Origin: Verrucomicrobiia bacterium
GTDB taxonomy: Bacteria; Verrucomicrobiota; Verrucomicrobiia; Verrucomicrobiales; DEV007
Assembly: GCA_020439995.1 (NCBI GenBank)
Contig: JAGROY010000065.1
Span: forward strand, 1 to 64,000
DNA length: 64,000 nt
Direction of reading: 5' to 3'
In this document: in pieces, positions 55,987-64,000 of the stretch
How positions within the stretch are numbered: the stretch's first letter is position 1
Layout of the letters: each line of letters begins with the position of its first letter
Position numbers and translations under genes: made by a program
The notes under the pieces: model-generated
Seen by the model: only the letters and a program-made list of their open reading frames with translations
Databases searched by the model: none
What the model was told of the DNA's origin: nothing

Positions 55987-57873
55987 CTACAAGGCGCGTG
56001 ATTGAATTTCAGCGACGATGTCGCCGAGGAACTGTTCGAGGCCGCAAGAACCCAAGTCTCCGCGCTGGCGGTGACGTATAGAAACTTGCTGGGTTTCTTC
56101 TTCTTTAGCTCCAACAACTAACATGTAGGACACTTTGTCCAGCTGGGCAAGCCTAATCTTCGCCCCAATCTTCTCTCCAGCCATATCGCTGGTGACACGC
56201 ACCCCCGCATCCTTCAATTTGGACTCGATCGCCTTCGCGTAATCATTGTATTTCTCAGAAATCGGTAGAATTCTCGCCTGCTCCGGGGCAAGCCACGTTG
56301 GGAAATGCCCGGCAAAGTGCTCGATCAGCACCCCGAGGAAGCGCTCCATCGATCCGAACGGTGCCCTGTGGATCATCACCGGCCGGTGCGGTTTATTATC
56401 CGCACCAATGTAGGAAAGCTCAAACCTTTCGGGCAAATTGTAGTCGACCTGCACGGTGCCCAACTGCCACTCGCGACCGATCACATCTTTCACGACGAAG
56501 TCGATCTTCGGGCCGTAGAAAGCAGCCTCACCCGGCTCCTCTGTGAACGGCACTCCCAGAGAAGCCGCTGCCTTGCGCAGCGATTCCTCGGCGCGGTCCC
56601 AGTTGGCCGGATCGCCCACATATTTACTGGAATCGGGATCACGGAGACTGACGCGGACGCGGTAGTCCGTCATCCCAAGGGTTCCAAGCACCTTTTTGAC
56701 CAAATCGAGACATCCGAGAACCTCAGCCTCCACCTGGTCTTCAGTGCAGAAAAGGTGGGCATCGTCTTGCGTAAAGCTGCGCACACGCGTCATGCCGCCC
56801 AGCTCTCCACTTTGCTCCCAGCGGTACACCGTCCCAAACTCAGCCAAGCGAACGGGCAGGTCGCGGTACGACCGGTGATCGCTCGCAAAAATCTTGATGT
56901 GATGTGGACAATTCATCGGCTTGAGCAGAAAGCCGTCCACCTCACCGGACCGCAGCCGATTGCTCAGCTCGCCACAGGAACATCCCTCTTCGGCCAGCTT
57001 CTCAAGTTCCGCGCGGTCCACGATGGGCGAAAACTGCGAGTCCTCGTAGTAAGGGAAGTGGCCGGATTTCCGGTAGAGGTCGAGCTTTCCGATGTGCGGA
57101 GTAAACACCTGCGAGTAGCCCTGGCGATCCAGTTCTTCGCTGATGAAATTCTGCAATTCCTGACGAATCGTCGCCCCGTTTGGCAACCAGAGCACGAGTC
57201 CCTGGCCGACTGTCTCATCGAAATGGAACAATTTAAGCTCCTTGCCAAGCTTCCGGTGGTCGCGCTTTTTGGCTTCCTCCACCTTTTCCAGGTGCTCGGC
57301 CAGTTCAGTTTTGTTCTTAAAGCATGTTCCGTAGACGCGCTGCAGCTGGGCATTGTTGGCATCGCCCTTGTAGAATGCAGACGCTACGCTCATCACCTTG
57401 AACCCCTTGCAATTCCCAGTACGGGGCACATGTGGCCCGGCGCACAGGTCCCAGAAGTCGCCGTTTTTGAAAATGGAGATCGCCTCGCCTTCCGGAATGT
57501 CATTGAGCAGATCCACCTTGAACTTGCTATCGACATCGCGCTCAGCAAGCCCGCCAAGCCGCCCGGACTTCGCCAGCGCCAGCGCCTCGTCACGCGACAC
57601 CTCCATTTTTTCAAATGGCTGATTTTCCTTCACGATCTTCGTCATCTCCGCCTCGATTTTCTCGAAATCGTCGGGAGTGATCGAGTGATCAAGCTCAACG
57701 TCGTAGTAGAATCCGAAAACCGCATGATCGATCGGCGGCCCGTAGGCAAACTGCGCATTCGGCCAGATTCGCAGAATCGCGGTCGCCATCACATGCGCGC
57801 AAGAGTGCCGCAAGCGCTCGATGTCGCTCATCTGATTCCGTTCGTCGAGGGTCTTTCTGCCGTTGTCGCTCAT
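55987..57873 (-). CDS. thrS: Threonyl-tRNA synthetase without TGS domain
   Basis: The 628-residue class II enzyme charges tRNA-Thr. It begins directly with the editing domain (RLRHSCAHVMATAI), so the N-terminal TGS domain is missing. The core carries the catalytic zinc motif MNCPHH (most bacteria have MNCPGH), motif 2 FGTVYRWEQSGELGGMTRVR, RAPFGSMERFLG, and the anticodon-binding domain at the C-terminus. It precedes infC, with a 206-base gap (55781-55986) that has no clear element. The MNCPHH form and loss of TGS recall the forms in planctomycetes and plastids. Confidence 0.95.
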   Translation of the reverse strand: MSDNGRKTLDERNQMSDIERLRHSCAHVMATAILRIWPNAQFAYGPPIDHAVFGFYYDVELDHSITPDDFEKIEAEMTKIVKENQPFEKMEVSRDEALALAKSGRLGGLAERDVDSKFKVDLLNDIPEGEAISIFKNGDFWDLCAGPHVPRTGNCKGFKVMSVASAFYKGDANNAQLQRVYGTCFKNKTELAEHLEKVEEAKKRDHRKLGKELKLFHFDETVGQGLVLWLPNGATIRQELQNFISEELDRQGYSQVFTPHIGKLDLYRKSGHFPYYEDSQFSPIVDRAELEKLAEEGCSCGELSNRLRSGEVDGFLLKPMNCPHHIKIFASDHRSYRDLPVRLAEFGTVYRWEQSGELGGMTRVRSFTQDDAHLFCTEDQVEAEVLGCLDLVKKVLGTLGMTDYRVRVSLRDPDSSKYVGDPANWDRAEESLRKAAASLGVPFTEEPGEAAFYGPKIDFVVKDVIGREWQLGTVQVDYNLPERFELSYIGADNKPHRPVMIHRAPFGSMERFLGVLIEHFAGHFPTWLAPEQARILPISEKYNDYAKAIESKLKDAGVRVTSDMAGEKIGAKIRLAQLDKVSYMLVVGAKEEETQQVSIRHRQRGDLGSCGLEQFLGDIVAEIQSRAL

Positions 57874-57961
57874 CTCTAATTGCTAAAATGCGCTAAAGTA
57901 TGGCGATTCGAGCACAGTGCAACGCTGTTTTTGCCGCAGAACTGGCACTCACATGGGCTGG

Positions 57962-59900
57962 CTAACGCGGAGCGCTCAACCCTTTGCTCAGCATTCTTTC
58001 CCAGGGAGTGGTCGGATTTGGGTAGGCTGAATTGAATACTTCAATCGCCTTGGCTTTGTTCCCCGACGCCCTGAGCTTTTCAAGCCCCTCTGCGAACAAA
58101 GTGTCGATCTGATCGCTACTTGGAACGGAATCGAACAGGGAGACGATCTTTTCCGACGTGAGAGAGGAAAGCGTGCACGACTCCAGATAATGTTCGATCA
58201 ATGTTGCACTAGCGATGTCTCGGTAAGTGCTTGCGGGCAGCTGCGCGAGTTCATCGGAGAGCGCTAACTTGCGACTATCGGGAACGAGTTCCCAGCAGTG
58301 AGCCAGTGCTTGTTTGAGGGATCGGATCTGTTCACTTTCAAACAACTCCGCACGTTGCAGAAAGTCGACCATCTTCGCTGCGTCGCCATGCCTGTCGTAC
58401 TGCGGGAGCGTGCCTATACCGAGACCGCTGAGGGCAAACCTGCCCACCAGCGCAGCCTCGTCCGCGGAACCTTTAGCAGCGAGCCTGGCAACATTGTCGA
58501 TTTGGATATCGACCGTGGCACCAGATGTTGCTCCAGCGAGGTCACCGAAATGCTCGATATGGAGGACGGGAGCTGCTCGACCAGTGGTAGAATGCATTCC
58601 TGAACGCATTGTTGATGACACCATCCCTTTCCGCATAGGCGGGCAGGGCAACGATCTCTTCAAGGGCCACTTGCGATTGTTTCTGGCCAAGCTGGCTCAA
58701 TGTGTCAGCCTCCCACCTCACCAGCTCGCTACCGCTCAAGAGTTCTTGAACGGTTTCATGCGCAGGAGCGAATTCTTCCTTTCCCTCGCCCACTGCCGAT
58801 TTGAGAACCCCTGCTTGAAGCGCGCCTGGCAAATCCATATTCAGCAAGTCCGCAATATCGCACCCGTTCCGAGTCACATACTCACCCAGAAATTCCCCGT
58901 AGTCCCCAAGTTGCGACTGGGTAAAAATTGGAAGATCGTTCAAGTTTCGAACGAGCGCCATCCCTGCTTCGTAGGAGTCCGAAAAGCCCGCGCGGAGTGC
59001 CGCGTAGGCAAAGCTTGGATCGGATGTGATCAGCCCCTTGATCCCGTCCCAGCCCTCAGCTTCAAGTATCCTGCCAGCTGCGAATACATTGAAGGCATCT
59101 ACGGCTTCTCGCCCTCCCAGCTGCTCAATCTTAGTTGTCGCAGCTTTCAGATCGGCCTGATCCTCGTAGATGAATTTGAAAACGTCCTCCTGATTCGCAG
59201 GCATCCAGTGCCTGGCCGAATCCGGACCGACTGGCTCAGGGAGCATCCCGGCAAAGACCGCGAGGTTTGCCTCAAAGTCCTTCGGCGAGGCACCGAGAAT
59301 TTCAGCAATCAAGCGATCCTCAGGCGGCAGTTCGCCGTTCGCGATCATGTGCGCTGCGTCTACAGGAAACGCTTTGGCGAAGATCGATTGCGCAAAGGAC
59401 AGCCAGATCTCCTTCATCTCGGAATCAATTTCAGCGACAATGGCAAGCCCACGCACCCCTTCTCGAGGAATAGCACCAGTGATCGCTCCACGAATGAGGC
59501 TGACAGAAACCAGCGAGTTTGCATTTCCCGATTCATTCGCGATCGTCAGGGCATCTTTCAAAGATATCTCTCCACCCAGTTTCTCGGCCACTTCCACTGC
59601 AAGCATGCGGTCGCTGAGTTGCTCAAGCGCATCGGTGAGAAACTTCTTCGGATCGGAGCTCGCTCGCAGCTGCCTGCGGAGAACTTCGATCACGTATTCC
59701 GCGTCTCCCAGTCGCGATGCCAGGTCGTCGACCGTGAGTGTTGACATTGACTGATCCGATGCCCCGCCATGCTCCTCGAGCTGGGGTGTCGCAGGTCTCC
59801 CGTGAGAAGCAGCTGCGAGTCGCGCAGGGATGGGGAGCCAATCCGAACAGGTCAGACCGACAAATATTCCGATGCAGACGGGGGCAATCTGTTTCTTCAT
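57962..59900 (-). pseudogene. Large secreted protein, frameshifted
   Basis: From an ATG at 59900 (signal peptide of about 33 residues) the frame gives a helical-repeat protein that runs to a stop at 58542, 452 residues. The natural continuation lies in another frame, open from about 58690 to its stop at 57962, with ATSGATVDIQIDNVARLAAK and later IASATLIEHYLES. The switch lies around 58560-58600, where the first frame becomes unnatural (FYHWSSSSRPPYR). A single base gain or loss would restore one protein of about 645 residues. It may be a sequencing error, a recent mutation, or programmed. Family unknown. Confidence 0.65.
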
Positions 59901-59953
59901 GGCCTGGATGATGTGTAAACTACGCTTCAGAAATTGGCAAATTGGCGCAATGA

Positions 59954-60091
59954 TCAACGGGGCAAGTCATCGATTCCATCTCCGAGGAGATCGCGAAGAC
60001 TCTCGAATGGATCGCGTGGAGCGGCATTCTCTGCTGCGTTGTTGATCAACGTTTCCATTTCCGCACGCTCTGCAGGCTCCAGATCACTCAT
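59954..60091 (-). CDS. Small acidic protein (45 residues)
   Basis: Forty-five residues, beginning MSDLEPAERAEMETLINN. Its ATG overlaps the end of the 37-residue ORF upstream, in the arrangement ATGAGTGA, so it is probably translated by coupling. It lies 53 bases before the frameshifted secreted gene on the same strand. No family recognised. Confidence 0.5.
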   Translation of the reverse strand: MSDLEPAERAEMETLINNAAENAAPRDPFESLRDLLGDGIDDLPR

Positions 60092-60197
60092 CCACTCCCT
60101 GCTGCCTCGGCGCACGGAGCAGCCCAATCCCAGCACCTGTTCCCAATCCCAGTAGAATCGAAAAAACGAACCCAAGATATCGATACTTCCTCAACAT
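60084..60197 (-). CDS. Small single-span membrane peptide (37 residues)
   Basis: The 37-residue product has a basic start (MLRKYRYLG) and one hydrophobic segment (VFSILLGLGTGAGIGLL), then a charged end. It overlaps the following 45-residue ORF by 8 bases. This looks like a coupled pair upstream of the secreted gene. Confidence 0.45.
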   Translation of the reverse strand: MLRKYRYLGFVFSILLGLGTGAGIGLLRAPRQQGVDE

Positions 60198-60317
60198 GTT
60201 GGAAGTCTACACACTTTTCGCCTCAAGGGAAACGCCATCTTAAAGAATTGAGAAGGCCGAGAAGTGACCTTGATGATTCGGAATCGATTCCGTGATTTCA
60301 AGGTGAAATGATTCCGC

Positions 60318-60856
60318 GCCAGCGGACATCCACCTTGCCCAAGCGGCTCCGGCAATCGCCAGCTGTCGCGTTGCTGGGATCGACCTGCTCGAAGGCCTGT
60401 ATCTCGTTCGTTCGCTCCCACCGTGGACGCTCAACGCGGGTAAGCGATTGGTCAAAAGCACCGAAGTTTTACTGGAGGGACAGCGGAATTCTCCATACCC
60501 TCGCCGGACTACACAATCTGGAACAGGTGCTCAGGCATCCGATCTGCGGCGCTTCCTGGGAGGGCTACTGTATCGAGCAAATCCTGGGGAGGCTCCCCAA
60601 GGGCACGAACACCAGCCATTACCGCACCCACGCAGGCGCGGAGGTGGATCTTGTCATCGAGAAAGCCGACAGCGAAATTCTCGCGGCGGAAATCAAGCGC
60701 ATGCTCTCGCCTAAACTGACTCCCGGCCTCGTTGGAAGCATGGAAACGCTTACAGCAGACCGAGGAGTAATCGTGATTTCAGAAGGAGAATCCTACCCCT
60801 TATCTAAAACGGTCACCGCTACGGGATTGCTGTCTTTTCTCAAAATCATTTCCTAA
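60318..60856 (+). pseudogene. Remains of a DUF4143 ATPase
   Basis: The C-terminal half of a DUF4143 AAA-type ATPase is readable, split between two frames. The first frame gives DLLEGLYLVRSLPPW and GKRLVKST, and the other gives PKFYWRDSGILHTLAG, GASWEGYCIEQIL and THAGAEVDLVIE. The switch is near 60455-60465 (a run of A). The ATPase N-terminus is absent, so the gene is both truncated and frameshifted. Such ATPases are frequent mobile or toxin-related genes that decay often. Confidence 0.75.
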
Positions 60857-61050
60857 TTCCTAAGTAATCTCATTCAACGCACTCGCGACTGCTAAGATTC
60901 GAGTCGAGACGGACGCAGGCATTTACCTTCGACAATTCTTCAGGTGCGCTGAGCCACGACGACAAGGGATCGGCAGCCAGCCGGCGGAAATGCAGTTTCG
61001 CGATGTGTCCCCCGTGAATCCTCGCGTCACGTCCTCGCATACCCCAATCG

Positions 61051-61764
61051 TCAATCTCCCCCGCAGCCGCCACAGCCGCTGCCGCATCCACTCCCGCAGC
61101 TACCGCATCCACCACCTCCGCCTTTCCCACCACCCCAACCGGTGCGAATGATGATGATGATTGCGATCAGCCCCAGGAACACGATTCCACCAAATGCAAT
61201 CAATCCGTTTTTGTGCTCGCCGACGCATCCCGCAAGCGTGATAGCGGTAACGCCAGACAGCGCGGCCCAGCCTGCACGGTGGAGAACCTTTTTCGGAACC
61301 ACCAGATTCGTACCGGTATCGACCCGGCGAAAGTTCCGCGATGTCGAAAACCTCTCCTCCACTTGAGGCCAGATATCGGATGGCGGGGTGACACCAAATT
61401 CGGCTGCATAGCTCGAAAGGGTTTCGCCGTACCACTGACGATATTTTGCCGCCTCTTGATCTCCACCTCGGGTTGGCCCGTGATGAAACGATTTCCCTAA
61501 CACCCCTCCACAAAGGTCGTCCCAGTACGATCGCGTGTAAACCATGTGCAGATGCCATGCCTGATCCACCTCATCCGATGGCGTCACCGGATGTCCAGCG
61601 CACATCCCGAGATAGAGGAAGCGCCGATATTCCTCCACAACTTGCCGGGCAAAAGAGTGGCTCCAGCCATTCTCTCTGGCCAACCGCGAGGAGAAAGGCA
61701 CCGCAACACCGATCTCATCAAACGGGAACTCCTGAAGACGCTGCCACAACACGGGATCTTTCAT
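61051..61764 (-). CDS. Glycine-rich-domain protein with Gly/Cys tail
   Basis: The 237-residue protein has a conserved N-terminal domain with PVTPSDEVDQAWHLHMVYTR and YWDDLCGGVLGKSFHHGPT, seen in glycine-rich-domain/TIGR04222-like membrane proteins. A helix near residues 165-180 (lipid-like TLAGC) and a second one near 190-210 follow. The end is a tail rich in Gly and Cys, with CGSGCGSGCGGCGGD. The function is unknown. It faces away from the DUF1549 gene at 61921. Confidence 0.75.
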   Translation of the reverse strand: MKDPVLWQRLQEFPFDEIGVAVPFSSRLARENGWSHSFARQVVEEYRRFLYLGMCAGHPVTPSDEVDQAWHLHMVYTRSYWDDLCGGVLGKSFHHGPTRGGDQEAAKYRQWYGETLSSYAAEFGVTPPSDIWPQVEERFSTSRNFRRVDTGTNLVVPKKVLHRAGWAALSGVTAITLAGCVGEHKNGLIAFGGIVFLGLIAIIIIIRTGWGGGKGGGGGCGSCGSGCGSGCGGCGGD

Positions 61765-61832
61765 GCCTAGACTTCTAAGCTGCTGTCGGCGAGCGATCCA
61801 GCACATTCCAGCACCGGAAGTTGAGACATCGC

Positions 61833-61859
61833 ACAATGGCCACAATGGCCACAATGGCC
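61833..61859. repeat. Three tandem copies of ACAATGGCC
   Basis: Three exact copies of a 9-base unit lie in the divergent gap between the Gly/Cys protein and the DUF1549 gene. They are followed by an inverse copy TTGTGGCC. They could be a regulator array or simple slippage. Confidence 0.7.
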
Positions 61860-61920
61860 CAATGTCGTTGTGGCCGTTGACTGCTTGTGCGAATGAGCCT
61901 CGAAGTTTACTATTGCGACA

Positions 61921-64000
61921 ATGCGCCGATCCCTCTTCAGACGAGTAATTTTCGGTCTGGCAGTAATGCTACTGCCGGGCTTGGTCACGGTCGGTTCTGG
62001 CGGACTGATCGATGTCGACGGTGACGCCGATGAGAAGCCGCTCAGTTTTGTCAACGATGTACTGCCTGTCTTGAGCAAGGCAGGGTGCAATGGTTCGCAC
62101 TGCCACTCGAAACCAGAGGGACAGAACGGGTTCAAGTTGTCGGTTTTCGCCTATGACCCGGAGTCGGACTACAACGAAATCACTGGGGACAACCGGGGTC
62201 GGCGGATCATGCCAGGCGCTCCGGAGCAGAGCCTGCTGCTGCTCAAGGCGACGGGCGCAGTGCCGCATGAGGGCGGTGAACGATTTGCTTCCAACTCCCC
62301 TGCTCACGCCATGTTACTGCGATGGATCTCAAGCGGAGCGCCATTCCGCGTAGAGGGCGAGCCGGAGCTGGAATCGATTTACGTTTCTCCGGCAGAGATC
62401 GTGGTCGAACCAGAAAGCCACCAGCAACTGACGGTGACAGCCCGCTATTCCGACGAAACCGAAAAGGATGTCACAGCGCTCACCCGGTTCGAAAGCCGTG
62501 CGGATGAATTTGCCACTGTCGATGAGAACGGTGCAGTGAACGTCGGTCAGCGCTCTGGCGATGCCATCGTCATTGCCCAGTTCATGGGCAAGGTGGCGAT
62601 CTCCCGGCTGACGGTTCCGACACGGCATGACTTACCTGAAGATGCCTTCGCGAAACTGCCAGCCACACACTTCATTGACCGTCTCGCCTACGAGCGATTC
62701 CAGCGCCTCGGTCTGATGCCGTCCGATCTCAGCAGCGATGGCGACTTCCTGCGCCGGGCATCACTCGATCTCATCGGCGCACTCCCTACAGTGGAGCAGG
62801 CCCGCGAATTTCTCGCCGACAGCGATCCTGACAAACGCACTAAAGCGATCGACACCTTGCTCGAGCACCCCCGCTGGGCCGATCACTGGGCGGTAAAATG
62901 GGCGGATCTATTGCGCCCGAATCCTGACCGTGCAGGAGTGAAAAGCGTCTACCTGCTCGACCAGTGGATTCGCGAACAGTTCCGGAACAATGTCCCTTTC
63001 GACGAGTTTGCGAAAGCCGTGCTCACTGCGGAAGGCAGCACCCATCGGTTTGGACCAGCAGTAGTATTTCGCGACCGTCGAGAGCCCGCAGATCGCACAA
63101 CATTGTTCAGCCAGGTATTTCTGGGCGTGCGGATGGAATGTGCCAAGTGCCACCATCATCCGAACGAAAAGTGGAGCCAGGACGATTTTTACCAGATGGC
63201 CGCGTTCTTCGGTGAGGTAAAACGGAAGGGCACAGGCATCTCGCCGCCGATCTCTGGTAGCGCTGAGTTTTTCTATCACTCTGCCGGAGGCAAGGTGAAA
63301 CACCCGGTAACAGAAGCGGTGATGAAACCGAAACCGCCCGATGGCCCCTTTGCGAAAATCCCTGAAGGGGACGATCCACGCCAGGCCCTTGCAGACTGGG
63401 TAACGCAACCGGACAATCCGTTCTTTGCTAAAGCAATCGTGAACCGTGTCTGGGGCGAGATGATGGGACGCGGATTTGTTCATCCCGTCGATGACTTCCG
63501 GGCATCGAACCCGGCCAACCACGAAGCAGTGCTGAATGCCCTGGCTACGGACTTTGCCAGTCATGGATACGACCTCAAGCACCTGATGCGCACGATCGCG
63601 ACATCACGCCTGTATCAGCTGAGTTCGACCCCGAACGCTACCAATATTGCGGACACCGGAAATTTTTCGCGATCCTACAAACGACGCCTTCCCGCAGAGG
63701 TTGCGGCAGATGCAGTGGCCCAAGTCACTGGGACGCCCGCACGCTTTGCCGGACTACCCGGAGCGACATCAGCAGTGGAAGTTTGGAACTTCAAAACGCC
63801 CTCGGACATGCTCGATGCCTTTGGCCGCCCGGACTCAAGCAGCGACTGCCCGTGCGAGCGCAACATGAGCACTAGCGTCGTGCAGGCGCTGCACCTCATG
63901 CATTCGGACAAACTTCAGGAGCAATTCAGCGCCAAGGGAAGTCGGCTCACTCGGTTGCTTTCGGATACGTCGTTGCAGAACAACGAGATTATCGATGAAC
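61921..64000 (+). CDS. DUF1549/DUF1553 secreted protein (second copy, 3' end cut)
   Basis: The open frame of 693 codons runs off the window. It has a signal peptide (about 1-20), a cytochrome-like motif AGCNGSHCH near residue 55, a Big2-like Ig segment, DUF1549 (FLRRASLDLIGALPTVEQAR), then KCHHHPNEKWSQDDFYQMA and DUF1553 (NRVWGEMMGRGFVHPVDDFR). It is a paralogue of the gene at 40960. It probably travels with a DUF1501 partner beyond the right edge. Confidence 0.92.
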   Translation, partial: MRRSLFRRVIFGLAVMLLPGLVTVGSGGLIDVDGDADEKPLSFVNDVLPVLSKAGCNGSHCHSKPEGQNGFKLSVFAYDPESDYNEITGDNRGRRIMPGAPEQSLLLLKATGAVPHEGGERFASNSPAHAMLLRWISSGAPFRVEGEPELESIYVSPAEIVVEPESHQQLTVTARYSDETEKDVTALTRFESRADEFATVDENGAVNVGQRSGDAIVIAQFMGKVAISRLTVPTRHDLPEDAFAKLPATHFIDRLAYERFQRLGLMPSDLSSDGDFLRRASLDLIGALPTVEQAREFLADSDPDKRTKAIDTLLEHPRWADHWAVKWADLLRPNPDRAGVKSVYLLDQWIREQFRNNVPFDEFAKAVLTAEGSTHRFGPAVVFRDRREPADRTTLFSQVFLGVRMECAKCHHHPNEKWSQDDFYQMAAFFGEVKRKGTGISPPISGSAEFFYHSAGGKVKHPVTEAVMKPKPPDGPFAKIPEGDDPRQALADWVTQPDNPFFAKAIVNRVWGEMMGRGFVHPVDDFRASNPANHEAVLNALATDFASHGYDLKHLMRTIATSRLYQLSSTPNATNIADTGNFSRSYKRRLPAEVAADAVAQVTGTPARFAGLPGATSAVEVWNFKTPSDMLDAFGRPDSSSDCPCERNMSTSVVQALHLMHSDKLQEQFSAKGSRLTRLLSDTSLQNNEIIDE

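Noticed and set aside
56305-57879. Long 524-codon frame antisense to thrS
   Set aside because: It is the mirror of the strongly conserved thrS gene, with no family resemblance; the same applies to other antisense frames opposite dnaK, the sulfatase and the RND genes.
62332-62348. String resembling the repeat arm (CGGAGCGCCATTCCGCG)
   Set aside because: It lies within the DUF1549 coding region in a normal family segment, so resemblance to the 43155 arm is probably chance.

Overview
The window looks like a chromosomal segment of a free-living member of the PVC superphylum, most likely Verrucomicrobiota, with a planctomycete as the second choice. The signs are the DUF1549/DUF1553, DUF1501 and PSCyt1-WD40 secreted protein families, sulfatases, a family-10-type pectate lyase fusion, an exosortase with a fused EpsI-like tail, lamin-tail/CotH surface proteins, an ECF sigma factor paired with a membrane VWA protein, and short palindromic repeats scattered between genes. 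The assignment rests on family content only. There is no rRNA, convincing tRNA, CRISPR array, prophage or transposase gene in the window.

Layout. 1-2.6 kb (minus): chaperone cluster dnaK, groES, groEL (groEL cut by the window edge). 2.9-4.6 kb (plus): a SIS-domain sugar-phosphate protein and two small membrane proteins. 5.0-9.0 kb (plus): a very large lipoprotein with FG-GAP repeats, ASPIC/UnbV, thioredoxin-like and TPR domains. It is interrupted by one in-frame TGA that is followed at the right distance by a bacterial-SECIS-like hairpin; I think this is a candidate selenoprotein and the most interesting object here. 9.2-10.3 kb: an M42-like peptidase (minus). 10.5-12.2 kb: an exosortase (plus). 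12.2-20.1 kb (minus): a ten-gene Mrp-type Na+/H+ antiporter operon with three NuoL/M/N-like subunits and the MrpA tail split into separate genes. 20.2-21.3 kb (plus): riboflavin synthase and a GNAT enzyme. 21.3-24.9 kb (minus): a sulfatase, a secreted CARDB protein and a small membrane protein.

25.1-32.2 kb (plus): a secreted cysteine-rich repeat protein with an operator-like palindrome inside its promoter spacer, then a complete RND efflux operon (adaptor, pump, outer-membrane factor). 32.3-37 kb (minus): VWA/YfbK protein, ECF sigma factor and DUF5009 membrane acyltransferase. 37-44.8 kb (minus): metallophosphoesterase, PSCyt1-WD40 protein, DUF1549/DUF1553 protein and DUF1501 protein. 45-55 kb (plus): a second sulfatase, a membrane-anchored GNAT, a 1279-residue lamin-tail/CotH protein, a DNA methyltransferase, and a three-domain DUF1593-pectate lyase-dead esterase fusion.

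55.1-57.9 kb (minus): thrS-infC, with infC apparently starting at an ATC codon. 58-60.2 kb (minus): a frameshifted secreted protein preceded by two tiny coupled ORFs. 60.3-60.9 kb: remains of a DUF4143 ATPase. 61-64 kb: a divergent pair, a glycine/cysteine-tailed membrane protein and a second DUF1549/DUF1553 protein cut by the right edge.

Functional picture: housekeeping genes (chaperones, thrS-infC, riboflavin synthase, Mrp antiporter) are interleaved with secreted genes suited to breaking down sulfated and pectic polysaccharides and with envelope proteins. At least three related palindromic elements of about 85 bp and several other hairpin-forming intergenic sequences sit at gene boundaries.
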